64,000 nt of DNA from Marinobacter maroccanus (GCF_002933275.1 NZ_PSSX01000001.1:434001-498000); one strand, 5' to 3'; shown: positions 34,185 to 46,477, counted from the stretch's first letter. Translations and numbers: made by a program. The notes: generated by a model from the sequence alone, not told the origin.

Positions 34185-35342
34185 ATGCCCGAAATGACAA
34201 CTGCCGAACTGGTTTTCTCTCAGGGCAGGCTGACCCTCAGCCGCCCGGGTACCGCTGATCCGACTCTGAGGGCGTGGGATGCAGCGGACGAGCTTCTGCT
34301 GGAGGCTGCTCTTGATGCCGCGGCCGGCTTTGATGAACCCCGGGTCCTGATCGTGGATGACCAGTTCGGGGCACTTGCGTTGGGGCTTTCGCGGTTTTCT
34401 CCCACCATCGTTGCCGACAGCGCTGTGTTGCCCGTCGCGTTGGCAAAAAATGTTTCATTCAATCCCGCTTTTCCTGTCGCAGAGCCGGTTTATAGCTGGA
34501 TCAATCCGCCAGCGGGCCTATTCGATCTGGTGGTGTTGAGAATACCGCGCCAGGCTGACTATCTGGCCTGGTTGCTACGTTGGCTCAACGGCGTAATATC
34601 TGATTCCGGTGTGTTGCTGGCAGGGGGAATGATCAAGCATCTGCCGGCGAAAAGTGTCGAGGTTTTTGCCGAGGCGGTGCAGACGGAGCAGGTTTTGCCC
34701 GCGAGAAAAAAGGCGCGGGCAATTCGTTGCCGGAAAGGTGCTGCGAGTCTGGCGGGCTGGCCAGGTGCCTGGAAGGGGTATGCAGTAACCGGACGGAACG
34801 GCGACGTGGAAGTGGAGGCATTGCCCGCGGTATTCGCCAGGGAAAAGCTGGATATCGGCAGCCGCTTGCTTGTGCCTCATGTGGCGAAAGTGGCGTCGAC
34901 TTTAAAGGCCGGCGACTCGGTGCTGGATCTGGCCTGTGGCAACGGTGTGCTGGGTCTGACGGCGCTGGCGGAAAGAGACGACTTACAGTTGGGTTTCAGC
35001 GACGTTTCAAGCCAGGCTGTGCTCAGCGCCCGCCATAATGTTGAACAGGCTTTCCCGGGGGCAAACGCTATTTTCTCGCACTGCGACGGCATTGATGCCG
35101 GCACGAACGCTTGCGACCTGATCCTTCTGAACCCACCTTTTCACGAGGGCGGTGTGGTCGGTGACCATATTGCCCTGCGGTTGTTTGAGCAGGCTTCGCA
35201 ACACCTCAGGCCAGGTGGTCGTTTGCTCATGGTGGGAAATCGCCACCTGGGCTATCACCGAAGCCTGCGGCGCTATTTTTCTTCAGTGGAACAGCTGGAT
35301 GCCAGCCCCAAGTTCGTGGTGTTCCGGGCTGGCAACCGCTGA
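34185..35342 (+). CDS. rlmG: RlmG-type 23S rRNA guanine-N2 methyltransferase
   Basis: 385 residues with the same duplicated fold as RsmC. The catalytic half has VLDLACGNGVLGL and NPPFHEGG, followed by RPGGRLLMVGNRHLGYH, which matches RlmG (m2G1835 of 23S rRNA). Starts at 34185 and 34194 are both possible; AGGA at 34182 sits too near the first, so 34194 may be used. The ancestral duplication with rsmC is visible from order and motifs. Confidence 0.87.
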   Translation: MPEMTTAELVFSQGRLTLSRPGTADPTLRAWDAADELLLEAALDAAAGFDEPRVLIVDDQFGALALGLSRFSPTIVADSAVLPVALAKNVSFNPAFPVAEPVYSWINPPAGLFDLVVLRIPRQADYLAWLLRWLNGVISDSGVLLAGGMIKHLPAKSVEVFAEAVQTEQVLPARKKARAIRCRKGAASLAGWPGAWKGYAVTGRNGDVEVEALPAVFAREKLDIGSRLLVPHVAKVASTLKAGDSVLDLACGNGVLGLTALAERDDLQLGFSDVSSQAVLSARHNVEQAFPGANAIFSHCDGIDAGTNACDLILLNPPFHEGGVVGDHIALRLFEQASQHLRPGGRLLMVGNRHLGYHRSLRRYFSSVEQLDASPKFVVFRAGNR

Positions 35343-35355
35343 AAGGTCCCATAAG

Positions 35356-35976
35356 TTAAAGCGTCGGTGCCGGGCGGTCGTAACCCATACGGGCCAGCGT
35401 GTCCACGATGGTCTGGGTCTGGCTGTCTATTTCGATGTTCACCCTTTGACCTTCTTCACAGGTGCCAAAGGTTGTCGCCCTCAGGGTCTCCGGAATCAGA
35501 TGGATATTGAACCGATTGCCTCGAACTTCGCCGATGGTCAGGCTGGCGCCGTTGATGGCGATGTAGCCTTTGGGAAAAATGTAGCGTGTCCATTCGTCGG
35601 GCACTTCAAACCACAGGGTGACGTTGTTCTCTGGTCTTAGGATTTCGACAATCCGGGCAGTCGTATGAATATGCCCTGACAGCAGATGGCCGCCAATTTC
35701 ATCTCCGATCCGGGCGGCCCGTTCGAAATTGACCTGGTCTCCGGTTTTCAGATCCCCCAGCGTGGTCAGTCTCAGGGTTTCCTGCATGGCATCGAAATAA
35801 AGCACGCTGTCTTCCTGGCGGGTAACGGTCAGGCAGGTGCCGTTAATTGCCACCGATGCGCCAATGGACACGCCGCCTGCTTTATCTGATGGCAGCCGGA
35901 TAGCAAAAGTGCTCAGTCCGGGCTCGGCAGTGATGTCTTCGATGGCTGCAATGCCCTGGACAATGCCTGTGAACAT
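35356..35976 (-). CDS. ribE: Riboflavin synthase, alpha subunit
   Basis: 206 residues, two lumazine-binding repeats: MFTGIVQG...GTCLTVT and DEIGGHLLSGHIHTTA...GASLTIGEV, ending with NIEIDSQTQTIVDTL. It dismutates two lumazines to riboflavin. The sequence follows the E. coli RibC variant (SGHI-x-TTA rather than SGHVD). The ATG at 35976 is chosen by the universal MFTG start. The gene stands alone, away from other rib genes; no FMN riboswitch is seen in its leader. Confidence 0.93.
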   Translation of the reverse strand: MFTGIVQGIAAIEDITAEPGLSTFAIRLPSDKAGGVSIGASVAINGTCLTVTRQEDSVLYFDAMQETLRLTTLGDLKTGDQVNFERAARIGDEIGGHLLSGHIHTTARIVEILRPENNVTLWFEVPDEWTRYIFPKGYIAINGASLTIGEVRGNRFNIHLIPETLRATTFGTCEEGQRVNIEIDSQTQTIVDTLARMGYDRPAPTL

Positions 35977-36135
35977 AATCCTGACCTCGTTTGATGTGGT
36001 ATGCGGTTGCCTTTCCGGCAGGACCGCCAAGGATAGCGAGCGGACTCATCAATGCCAAGGTGGAGGAGGGGAGAATTCAAGTATCCGATGAGACGGTCGA
36101 TACCTGTTTAAACCCCTGATTCCGGACAATCTGCC

Positions 36136-37029
36136 ATGGCTGAAAATCAGAGTAAGGCTGCTACCCAGGAGAATGCGCCGACGCAGGCCCCGGTACTGAG
36201 GCCGGGCCGGGCGGCCGATCCTGTGCCAGCGCCCGTTATGACGGATGCCCAGGCTCCTGCACCGGTATCAACCAGCCAGGCTACAGAAACTGCACCATCC
36301 GGTCAGGCGCCAGGCACCGGTCAAGAGCCTGATAAATCGTCGGACGGTGATGAGTCCCGAAATGCAGGTAGTCGCGGTACCGAGAGGGTGTTGGCCGAGT
36401 CCCGGCAACGCAAACTCCGGTTGATGCTGCGACAGTGCGACCGGGTGCTGTTGATGGACTTCGACCTGTTGGCCATGAACGGTTGGCCGGACAACTTTAC
36501 AATGGCCGAGGCGCGTCGGGGGCGGGACCTCTGGTTGTTCAGTGCCTTGATTGCCGCAGTCATCTTTCTGAGCGGTCTGACCGGATTTGTGCCGGCATGG
36601 ATTGCAGGCGGCGGCTTTGGTGCCTTCGTGATCATTCTGTTACTCGGGGTACCGGCGGTACGCAGAATCTACACCAGCAAGCCCTCGTATCTTGATCTGA
36701 TCATGACCCGCCAGCGGATGCTCCGGGAGGCAAGGCAGCACGTTGCCCATCTGGAGGGCTCGGATGGCCTGATCTGGCAATGTGTCAGGATGGCCGATTT
36801 CAACCCTGCGCTGAAAAATACCCGGTTCAGTCACCTTCTGAGGTTGTCAGAGAACCGCAGCCTGTCCCGGCAGTTGACGCGTCGGGAGCATGTGCGTCTT
36901 TACCTGATCTATCTGCTGGAAGCAGAGAAAGCGTACAGCCGAGTTCAGAAAGCCTTTTTCGAGGGCAATCAGGAAGCGATTGATCAGGGATGGGAAGAGG
37001 TGGCTGCAGAGCCTGAGCCCAGAACTTGA
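36136..37029 (+). CDS. Hypothetical protein with two central membrane helices
   Basis: 297 residues, not recognised. Residues 1-85 are low-complexity Pro/Ala/Gln/Thr. A conserved-looking cytoplasmic segment (RKLRLMLRQCDRVLLMDFDLLA) precedes two adjacent transmembrane helices (about 133-153 and 156-176), and a charged helical domain follows. The two-helix hairpin suggests both ends face the cytoplasm. Its stop codon lies inside the -35 box of the psrA promoter. Confidence 0.75.
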   Translation: MAENQSKAATQENAPTQAPVLRPGRAADPVPAPVMTDAQAPAPVSTSQATETAPSGQAPGTGQEPDKSSDGDESRNAGSRGTERVLAESRQRKLRLMLRQCDRVLLMDFDLLAMNGWPDNFTMAEARRGRDLWLFSALIAAVIFLSGLTGFVPAWIAGGGFGAFVIILLLGVPAVRRIYTSKPSYLDLIMTRQRMLREARQHVAHLEGSDGLIWQCVRMADFNPALKNTRFSHLLRLSENRSLSRQLTRREHVRLYLIYLLEAEKAYSRVQKAFFEGNQEAIDQGWEEVAAEPEPRT

Positions 37030-37069
37030 CACGGATGCGCTTCAAACGTATGTTTCAAACAGACGTTTG
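37026..37069 (+). promoter_or_regulatory. psrA promoter with two tandem PsrA operators
   Basis: -35 TTGACA (37026-37031), 17-bp spacer, -10 TATGTT (37049-37054). The PsrA consensus CAAAC-N4-GTTTG occurs perfectly at 37056-37069 and with one mismatch at 37043-37056, the two sharing one base. The first box overlaps the -10 and the second covers the expected transcription start. This is the layout of direct autorepression relieved by fatty acyl ligands, as known for PsrA. Confidence 0.85.
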
Positions 37070-37089
37070 CTAGAGGCATTGATAACAAA

Positions 37090-37767
37090 ATGGCGCAGTC
37101 TGATACCGTTGACAGGATTCTCGATGCAGCCGAAGAGCTGTTCGCCGACCGGGGTTTTTCGGAAACCTCGCTCCGAATGATTACCAGTAAGGCTAAAGTA
37201 AATCTGGCCGCTGTCAATTACCACTTTGGTTCAAAGAACGCCCTGATTCACGCCGTTTTCGCGCGCTTTCTGACGCCGTTTTCAGCAACGCTGGAGAACG
37301 CCTTTGATGAGCTTGAAGAGCGGTGTGATGGTAAACCGCCGACACTGAACCAGACACTCTGGGCGCTGACGGAAAGTGCGGTACGAATGCCCCAACGCAA
37401 CGAGAAGGGGATCTCCATCTTCATGCGCCTGCTCGGGCTTGCCTACACCCAGTCCCAGGGGCATTTGCGCAAGTTTCTGGAACAGGAATACAGCGAGCCC
37501 TTCAGCCGTTTCATGCGGCTACTCAAGGAAGCGACCCCTCAACTGTCCTCTGTGGATCGATACTGGCGCATTCAGTTCATGTTGGGGGCAACGGCGTTTA
37601 CCATGTCGAGCAGTGATGCGTTAAGGGATATCCTTCAGAACAAGTTGGGTGTGGAAACCACCGTCCAGGAAATTGCTGCCCGACTGGTCCCCTTCCTGGC
37701 CGCCGGCATGCAGGCAGAAGACGCCATGCTGATTCCGCCGGCCGGCAGCAAGGTCTCGGTTGCCTGA
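37090..37767 (+). CDS. psrA: PsrA, TetR-family regulator of fatty acid metabolism
   Basis: 225 residues. The N-terminal helix-turn-helix (MAQSDTVDRILDAAEELFAD through LAAVNYHFGSKNALIHAVF) is nearly identical to Pseudomonas PsrA, and similarity continues into the ligand domain (IFMRLLGLAYTQSQGHLRKF, FMLGATAFTMS). In pseudomonads it represses beta-oxidation genes and itself and activates rpoS; long-chain fatty acids release it. The tandem operators upstream support the assignment. Confidence 0.92.
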   Translation: MAQSDTVDRILDAAEELFADRGFSETSLRMITSKAKVNLAAVNYHFGSKNALIHAVFARFLTPFSATLENAFDELEERCDGKPPTLNQTLWALTESAVRMPQRNEKGISIFMRLLGLAYTQSQGHLRKFLEQEYSEPFSRFMRLLKEATPQLSSVDRYWRIQFMLGATAFTMSSSDALRDILQNKLGVETTVQEIAARLVPFLAAGMQAEDAMLIPPAGSKVSVA

Positions 37768-37821
37768 GTTCCTCTCTCTCGGTTAGGCTTTCTCTTTAAC
37801 TCCAAGGGAGCCTGGCCGGTT

Positions 37822-38316
37822 TTGACGCATCCTGCATCACTCCGCATTGACATCGATCTGGACCTCCAGCGCCTGAGGCTTGAAGCCGAAGGCGGAGAGC
37901 TTGTTGCCTCCTATCCGGTTTCCACCGGGCTCAACGGGCCGGGTGAGAATGATGGCAGTGGCTGCACCCCTCGAGGCGAGCACTATATTCGCGCGAGTAT
38001 TGGCGCCGGACTTCCAGTGGGAACGGTATTTCGTGCCCGGCGCCCGACAGGCGAAACCTATAGCTCCGAACTTGCCCGGCAACATCCTGAGCGTGACTGG
38101 ATCCTGAGCCGGATTCTCTGGTTATGCGGCCGCGAGTGGGGCAAAAACAGGGGCCCGGGTGTCGATACTTTCCGCCGCTTCATATACATTCACGGCACAC
38201 CGGACAGCGAGCCTATGGGAATGCCTCTGTCCCACGGCTGTGTGCGAATGCGTAATGAAGACATTATTGATCTGTTTGATCGCGTTGGTCCGGGAACCGC
38301 CGTTTCCATTCGATAA
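37822..38316 (+). CDS. L,D-transpeptidase (YkuD family) without signal peptide
   Basis: 164 residues. The catalytic motif is complete: H124 in IHGTPDSEP and H138-G-C140 in MPLSHGCVRM. These enzymes cross-link peptidoglycan or attach proteins to it. The frame begins at a TTG with GGAG 11 bases upstream, and no in-frame upstream start would add a signal peptide or membrane segment. Export by an unusual route, or a cytoplasmic function, must be considered. Similar short family members occur in pseudomonads. Confidence 0.85.
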   Translation: MTHPASLRIDIDLDLQRLRLEAEGGELVASYPVSTGLNGPGENDGSGCTPRGEHYIRASIGAGLPVGTVFRARRPTGETYSSELARQHPERDWILSRILWLCGREWGKNRGPGVDTFRRFIYIHGTPDSEPMGMPLSHGCVRMRNEDIIDLFDRVGPGTAVSIR

Positions 38317-38340
38317 ACCTACAAATACCAGAGGGATCCG

Positions 38341-41148
<2,808 letters not shown>

Positions 41149-41177
41149 GGGTCGTACTCCACATGTTGGTCGGCCGT

Positions 41178-44100
41178 TCAAGAGCCGGATGCGTGACTCT
41201 TGGCAGGCTCCAACTCGCCAAGCATCCGGGAAATGCCGTCGAGTTTACCACCGGTTGTGGCATCCTTCAGCCGAAAACGGAAGCTGTTGGCACCTTCGAG
41301 CCGGTACTGGTCCGGTGCGGATTGCACTTTTTTAACCAGAACCAGCGGATCCACCGGAGTCGAGCTGCCAAACTCGAGCCTCGCCCATTCCTTGCCAGCA
41401 TCCACTTTCACGATGCCCAGGGCGTCCGCCCGGAGCCGAAGTTCGGTCTGGCGGATCAGATTTTTGGCCGGATCCGGTAACAATCCGAACCGATCAATCA
41501 TTTCAACCTGAAGTTCTTTTAATGCTTCCGGGCTGTCCACGCTGGCGATGCGCTTGTAAAGCATCAGGCGGTTATGGACATCCGGCAGGTAATCCTCAGG
41601 AATCAGTGCAGGAATTCTCAGGTTCATTTCCGTGCCGTGGCTCAGAGGCAGGTCGGCATTGGGTGTTCGGCCTTCCCGGATAGCCTTGACGGCTTCGTCC
41701 AGCAGCTGCATGTAGAGGGTGAAGCCGATGCTCTCGATCTGGCCGCTCTGTTCTTCACCCAGCAACTCGCCTGCGCCCCGGATTTCCAGATCGTGGGTAG
41801 CCAGCATGAAGCCGGCACCAAGGTCCTGCGCCTCCGAGATGGCGTCCAGCCGCTTTTTGGCGTCCGCCGTAATCGATTTAGGCGGCGGCGTCAGCAGATA
41901 CGCATAGGCCTGGTGGTGAGACCGGCCCACCCGGCCGCGGAGTTGATGCAGCTGCGCCAGGCCGAATTTGTCCGCCCGCTCGATAATGATGGTATTGGCG
42001 CTGGGAACGTCGATACCGGTTTCGATGATGGTTGAGCACACCAGCACGTTGAAACGCTTGTGGTAGAAGTCCGACATGATCTTTTCCAGATCCCGCTCCC
42101 GCATCTGGCCGTGGGCTACGCCCACCCGGGCTTCGGGAATCAGCGTCCGGAGATCCTCGGCGGCTTTTTCAATGGTCGCCACATCGTTATGGAGGAAGTA
42201 GACCTGACCGCCACGGAGAATTTCCCGCAAAATGGCTTCCTTGACCATGGCGTTGTCTTTCTGGCGCACGAAAGTTTTCACGGAGAGTCGGCGTGCCGGG
42301 GGCGTTGCGATAATCGAGAGATCCCTCAGGTGCCCCATGGCCATGTTCAGGGTGCGCGGAATCGGAGTTGCGGTCAGATTGAGCATGTCCACTTCTGCCC
42401 GAAGCGCTTTCAGCCTTTCCTTCTGCTGAACGCCAAAGCGGTGCTCTTCATCGATGATGACCAGGCCAAGATTCTTGAACTTGATGTCGCCCTGCAGCAG
42501 TTTGTGGGTGCCGATGACGATGTCCGCCTTGCCATTCTCCACCGCCTCCAGAGCTTTGCTGGTCTGGCCAGCGGTGCGGAACCGGCTGAGTAGCTCGACC
42601 TGAACCGCGGTGTCCGAGAAACGGTCCCGGAAGGATTCGTAATGCTGTTGGGCAAGCAGGGTAGTAGGAACCAGAACCGCCACCTGTTTGCCAGACCATG
42701 TCGCCAGGAACGCCGCACGCATGGCGACCTCGGTTTTTCCGAAACCGACATCACCACACACCAGGCGGTCCATCGGTCGCTCACTGGTCATGTCCTCGAA
42801 CACTGACTGGATGGCGACCTGCTGGTCCGGCGTTTCTTCGAACGGGAAGCCGGCGGCAAAAGCACGGTAGGCCTCCTTCGGATCCTCGAAGCTGAACCCC
42901 TTGCGCGCTTCCCGGCGGGCGTAGACGTCCAGCAGTTCGGCAGCGGTATCGCGGATTTTCTCAAGGGCCTTCTGCTTGGCTGTGCTCCAGCGATCCGTTC
43001 CCAGTTTGTGCAGCGGCGCATGCTCGGTGTCATTGCCTGCATAGCGGGAAATCAAATGCAGGCTGGATACCGGCACGTAGAGCTTGGAGCCGCCGGCGTA
43101 CTCAAGCATCAGAAATTCGCTGGCTTCACCTTCAACAGTAATGGTCTCCAGGCCCCGATAGCGGCCCACGCCGTGGTCGATGTGAACCACCGGCGCACCA
43201 ATCCGCAATTCCGACAGATCCCGGAAACCGGCATCGTCGGTTTCAGTGGGTTTTTCACGGCGGCGGCGCTGCAGTACCCGCTCTCCGAACAGGGCCGTTT
43301 CGGTAATCAGGGCGACGGAATGCTCGGGTAGCACCAGGCCTTGCTCCATTGGAGCAATGGTGATGGCCAGCGGGCTCTCTTTATCTTCAAGGAAGGCCTG
43401 CCAGCCAGAGAGGGTTTTCATCTCAACGCCCTGCTCGCTGAGGTTCTCCATCAGGGCTTCTCGCCGACCGGATGACTCGGCGCAGATCAGTACGTGGCCG
43501 TCGAACTCGCCGAGAAACCGCTTGAGACGGCCGGCAGGGTCTGCGGCTCGACCATCCATTGCGATATCCGGCAGGTTTCTGGTCGGGCAATTCACCGACC
43601 CGGCCGATTCGTGGATCTCTGAGGAGACCGTCACTCTCGGGAAGGCTTTCAGGTGTCTGAACAGCTCTTCCTGCTGCAGAAACAGGCGGGTGGGCGGAAG
43701 AATAGGCCGCAGGCGATCGTGGCGCCGGTCTTCGTACCGATTGCGGGTTTCGCTGTCAAAATGGCTGACCGCATCGTTCAGTCCGTCGGCGGTGAACACA
43801 TGGGTCGCCCCGGGCAGGTAGTCAAACAGGGTTGCCGTCTCGTCGAAAAACAGTGGCAGGTAGTACTCGATGCCAGGCGGCGTGATGCCATGTGTGACGT
43901 CCTGGTAAATGGGGGTGTCCTTGTCGGCATCCGGGAACTGTTCGAACCAGCGGCTGCGGAAGCCGGAACGCGCCTCTTTATGCCAGGGGAATTCGAAAGC
44001 GGGCAGCAGCTCGATACGGTCAATGCGGTCGATCGAACGCTGGGTTTCGGGATCAAAGGTCCGGAGCGTTTCGATCTCATCATCGAACAGGTCAATCCGG

Positions 44101-44711
44101 TAGGGCTGGCTTGCGCCCATGGGAAAGATGTCCAGAATGGCGCCGCGGACCGCATATTCGCCGTGCTCGTAGACATTCTCGGCGTGCCGGTAACCCGCGG
44201 CCTCCAGCTGCATGCGCCAGTTCTCTATATCCAGGGACTGTCCCACTTCCAGGAGCAGAGTGTTGCCCTGCAGATAGTTAACCGGCGGCAGCCTGTGCAT
44301 CAGCGTCCTTGCCGGAACCACCAATACGCCGTGGCTGGTTGACGGCAACCGGTGGAGTGTCCGGATTCGACGGGAAATAATGTCCTGATGGGGCGAAAAC
44401 AGATCGTAGGGCAGGGTTTCCCAGTCGGGCAGTGAGAGCAGCTCCAATCCGTCATCGCTGACGGCCGGGCCATCCTCTTCCGGCGGCAGCCCGAGGAAGA
44501 AGCGCATGGCCTGTTCAAGGCGGATGGCATCGGCAGTGCTGCGGGTAATCACCAGAGTAAGGCCCTTGTGGGCGCGCGCACTTTCACAGATTGCCAGCGC
44601 GTCACTGCTGCCGTGCAATTGGCCCCATGTCCTGTGATCGGCCGGCCGTGACGGGAATTCCGGGGCAATCATAGATCGGGATGACGGGCGTGTGCTGGCA
44701 CCTTGGCTCAT
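41178..44711 (-). CDS. mfd: Mfd, transcription-repair coupling factor
   Basis: 1177 residues, full length. UvrB-like N-terminal domains, the RNA polymerase interaction domain (about 475-560, IGAPVVHIDHGVGRYRGLE), then RecG-like helicase lobes with Walker A CGDVGFGKTEVAMR near 650 and the DEEH box IIDEEHRFGVQQKE near 750, and a C-terminal TRCF domain. It removes stalled RNA polymerase and recruits UvrA. ATG at 44711. Confidence 0.97.
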   Translation of the reverse strand: MSQGASTRPSSRSMIAPEFPSRPADHRTWGQLHGSSDALAICESARAHKGLTLVITRSTADAIRLEQAMRFFLGLPPEEDGPAVSDDGLELLSLPDWETLPYDLFSPHQDIISRRIRTLHRLPSTSHGVLVVPARTLMHRLPPVNYLQGNTLLLEVGQSLDIENWRMQLEAAGYRHAENVYEHGEYAVRGAILDIFPMGASQPYRIDLFDDEIETLRTFDPETQRSIDRIDRIELLPAFEFPWHKEARSGFRSRWFEQFPDADKDTPIYQDVTHGITPPGIEYYLPLFFDETATLFDYLPGATHVFTADGLNDAVSHFDSETRNRYEDRRHDRLRPILPPTRLFLQQEELFRHLKAFPRVTVSSEIHESAGSVNCPTRNLPDIAMDGRAADPAGRLKRFLGEFDGHVLICAESSGRREALMENLSEQGVEMKTLSGWQAFLEDKESPLAITIAPMEQGLVLPEHSVALITETALFGERVLQRRRREKPTETDDAGFRDLSELRIGAPVVHIDHGVGRYRGLETITVEGEASEFLMLEYAGGSKLYVPVSSLHLISRYAGNDTEHAPLHKLGTDRWSTAKQKALEKIRDTAAELLDVYARREARKGFSFEDPKEAYRAFAAGFPFEETPDQQVAIQSVFEDMTSERPMDRLVCGDVGFGKTEVAMRAAFLATWSGKQVAVLVPTTLLAQQHYESFRDRFSDTAVQVELLSRFRTAGQTSKALEAVENGKADIVIGTHKLLQGDIKFKNLGLVIIDEEHRFGVQQKERLKALRAEVDMLNLTATPIPRTLNMAMGHLRDLSIIATPPARRLSVKTFVRQKDNAMVKEAILREILRGGQVYFLHNDVATIEKAAEDLRTLIPEARVGVAHGQMRERDLEKIMSDFYHKRFNVLVCSTIIETGIDVPSANTIIIERADKFGLAQLHQLRGRVGRSHHQAYAYLLTPPPKSITADAKKRLDAISEAQDLGAGFMLATHDLEIRGAGELLGEEQSGQIESIGFTLYMQLLDEAVKAIREGRTPNADLPLSHGTEMNLRIPALIPEDYLPDVHNRLMLYKRIASVDSPEALKELQVEMIDRFGLLPDPAKNLIRQTELRLRADALGIVKVDAGKEWARLEFGSSTPVDPLVLVKKVQSAPDQYRLEGANSFRFRLKDATTGGKLDGISRMLGELEPAKSHASGS

Positions 44712-44864
44712 GGGCGGTCGGGTTCTCCTGCTGTGGGTGTCCGGGCGGCGGTGTGGCGCGTATTCTAACGCTCGCGCTTGACACTGTCATGGCGCCGATG
44801 TTCGGGGCGACGTTTGCGTTACATTCAGAGGCGGGAGCTATACGAAGGTCATGGGCTGGCGTAT

Positions 44865-44893
44865 TTGCGGTCGGCCGGATTAAATTGGATAAT
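44865..44893 (+). promoter_or_regulatory. Probable sigma70 promoter of the GAPDH gene
   Basis: -35 TTGCGG (44865-44870) and -10 GATAAT (44888-44893) are 17 bp apart and place the start near 44900, 35 bases before the GTG start. The 223-bp gap to mfd must also hold the mfd promoter. Confidence 0.5.
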
Positions 44894-44934
44894 GTGCGCC
44901 CCAATTTCCAAGTGCCAACTGCAGAGGTCAAAGC

Positions 44935-46404
44935 GTGAGTCACGAACAGATCAATCAGCACCTGTCCAACTGGACAGAAAGAGAATCCACCGCGGAAGCC
45001 ATGATTCCGCTGATCGGCCGCCTCTACCGCAAGAACAATGTGGTTACTTCTGTATACGGCCGCGCCATCATCAACCAGTCGGTTATCGATATTATCCGTG
45101 CCCACCGTTTTGTGCGCCAGGTTGAAGACAGCGAGCTCTCTGTTCACGACACCCTGCCGATTCTCCAGGCCATGGACAAGCTTGACCTGGGCCGCGCCCA
45201 TGTGGATATCGGCAAGCTGGCGGTCAAGTTCAAAGAGGAAGGCGGCGATCTGACCGAATTCCTGAAGCGTGAAATTGGCCCGGTTGTGGGGCAGTACGCT
45301 GCCCAGTCCGAGGAGGATGCTAACAACGACACCAAAGACGTGGTTCTGTACGGCTTTGGCCGTATTGGTCGTCTGCTGGCGCGTATTCTGATCGAGAAGG
45401 CCGGTGGTGGTAACAACCTTCGCCTGCGCGCGATTGTGGTTCGCCAGGGCGGCGCGGAAAACGACCTTGAGAAGCGTGCCAGCCTGCTGCGCCGTGACTC
45501 CGTGCACGGACCGTTCGATGGCACCATCACCGTTGATGAGAAAGAATCCGCCCTGATTGCCAACGGCAACTACATCAAGGTGATCTATTCCGATGGTCCG
45601 GACAAGGTGGATTACACCGACTACGGCATCAATAATGCCATCGTTATCGACAACACCGGTAAGTGGCGCGATGAGGCAGGTCTTGGTCTGCACCTGAAAT
45701 CCAAGGGTGTCAGCCGCGTTATCCTGACCGCGCCGGGCAAGGGCGATATCAAGAATATCGTTTATGGCATCAACAACGACTGGATCACCGACGAAGACAA
45801 GATCCTGTCAGCAGCCTCCTGTACCACCAATGCCATCACGCCGGTACTGAAGGCGATCGAAGACGAGTATGGCATCGAAGATGGTCATGTTGAGACTGTC
45901 CACTCCTACACCAACGACCAGAACCTTATCGACAATTACCACAAGGGAAGTCGTCGCGGACGCAGTGCCGCCCTGAACATGGTAATTACCGAGACAGGTG
46001 CCGCCAAGGCCGTTGCCAAGGCGCTGCCGGTTCTGAAAGGCAAGCTGACAGGCAATGCGATTCGGGTGCCGACGCCGAACGTCTCCATGGCGATTCTGAA
46101 CCTCAACCTCAAGAAAGACGTTGATGTGGAAGGCGTGAACGACTATCTGCGGGATATGGCGCTGCATTCCGAGCTGCAGAAGCAGATCGACTTCGTGAAT
46201 TCCCCGGAAGTGGTTTCCACCGACTTTGTCGGTTCCCGCCATGCCGGCATCGTTGATGCCCAGGCCACCATCGCCAGCGGCAAGCGCCTGATCCTGTACG
46301 TATGGTATGACAATGAGTTTGGCTACAGCGCTCAAGTAATCCGCGTGGTCAATCAGATGGCCGGCGTAAGTTACCCGATCTTCCCCAAACGTGCGAGAGA
46401 CTGA
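44935..46404 (+). CDS. Glyceraldehyde-3-phosphate dehydrogenase, long form
   Basis: 489 residues. The catalytic GAPDH core begins near residue 130 (VVLYGFGRIGRLLARIL) and carries the active-site Cys in SAASCTTNAITPVL, then HSYTNDQNLIDNYHKGSRRGRSAALN and WYDNEFGYSAQVIR. About 125 extra N-terminal residues precede the Rossmann fold, as in the Pseudomonas homologue at the same locus. The GTG at 44935 has AGAGG seven bases upstream. Followed by a strong terminator. Confidence 0.93.
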   Translation: MSHEQINQHLSNWTERESTAEAMIPLIGRLYRKNNVVTSVYGRAIINQSVIDIIRAHRFVRQVEDSELSVHDTLPILQAMDKLDLGRAHVDIGKLAVKFKEEGGDLTEFLKREIGPVVGQYAAQSEEDANNDTKDVVLYGFGRIGRLLARILIEKAGGGNNLRLRAIVVRQGGAENDLEKRASLLRRDSVHGPFDGTITVDEKESALIANGNYIKVIYSDGPDKVDYTDYGINNAIVIDNTGKWRDEAGLGLHLKSKGVSRVILTAPGKGDIKNIVYGINNDWITDEDKILSAASCTTNAITPVLKAIEDEYGIEDGHVETVHSYTNDQNLIDNYHKGSRRGRSAALNMVITETGAAKAVAKALPVLKGKLTGNAIRVPTPNVSMAILNLNLKKDVDVEGVNDYLRDMALHSELQKQIDFVNSPEVVSTDFVGSRHAGIVDAQATIASGKRLILYVWYDNEFGYSAQVIRVVNQMAGVSYPIFPKRARD

Positions 46405-46440
46405 GCAGATCGTACCGATCCGGTGAAGTAACGGTTCTCA

Positions 46441-46477
46441 AAACCCCGACAGCGATTGCTGTCGGGGTTTTTGTTTT
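46441..46477 (+). terminator. Intrinsic terminator after the GAPDH gene
   Basis: Perfect 13-bp stem AAACCCCGACAGC / GCTGTCGGGGTTT with GATT loop, followed by a T-rich tract. It separates the GAPDH transcript from the nqr operon. Confidence 0.93.

Noticed and set aside
35977-36135. FMN riboswitch before ribE
   Set aside because: The leader shows none of the conserved RFN stem elements.
44602-45693. 363-residue minus-strand frame near the GAPDH start
   Set aside because: Antisense to GAPDH and overlapping the start of mfd; no motifs.
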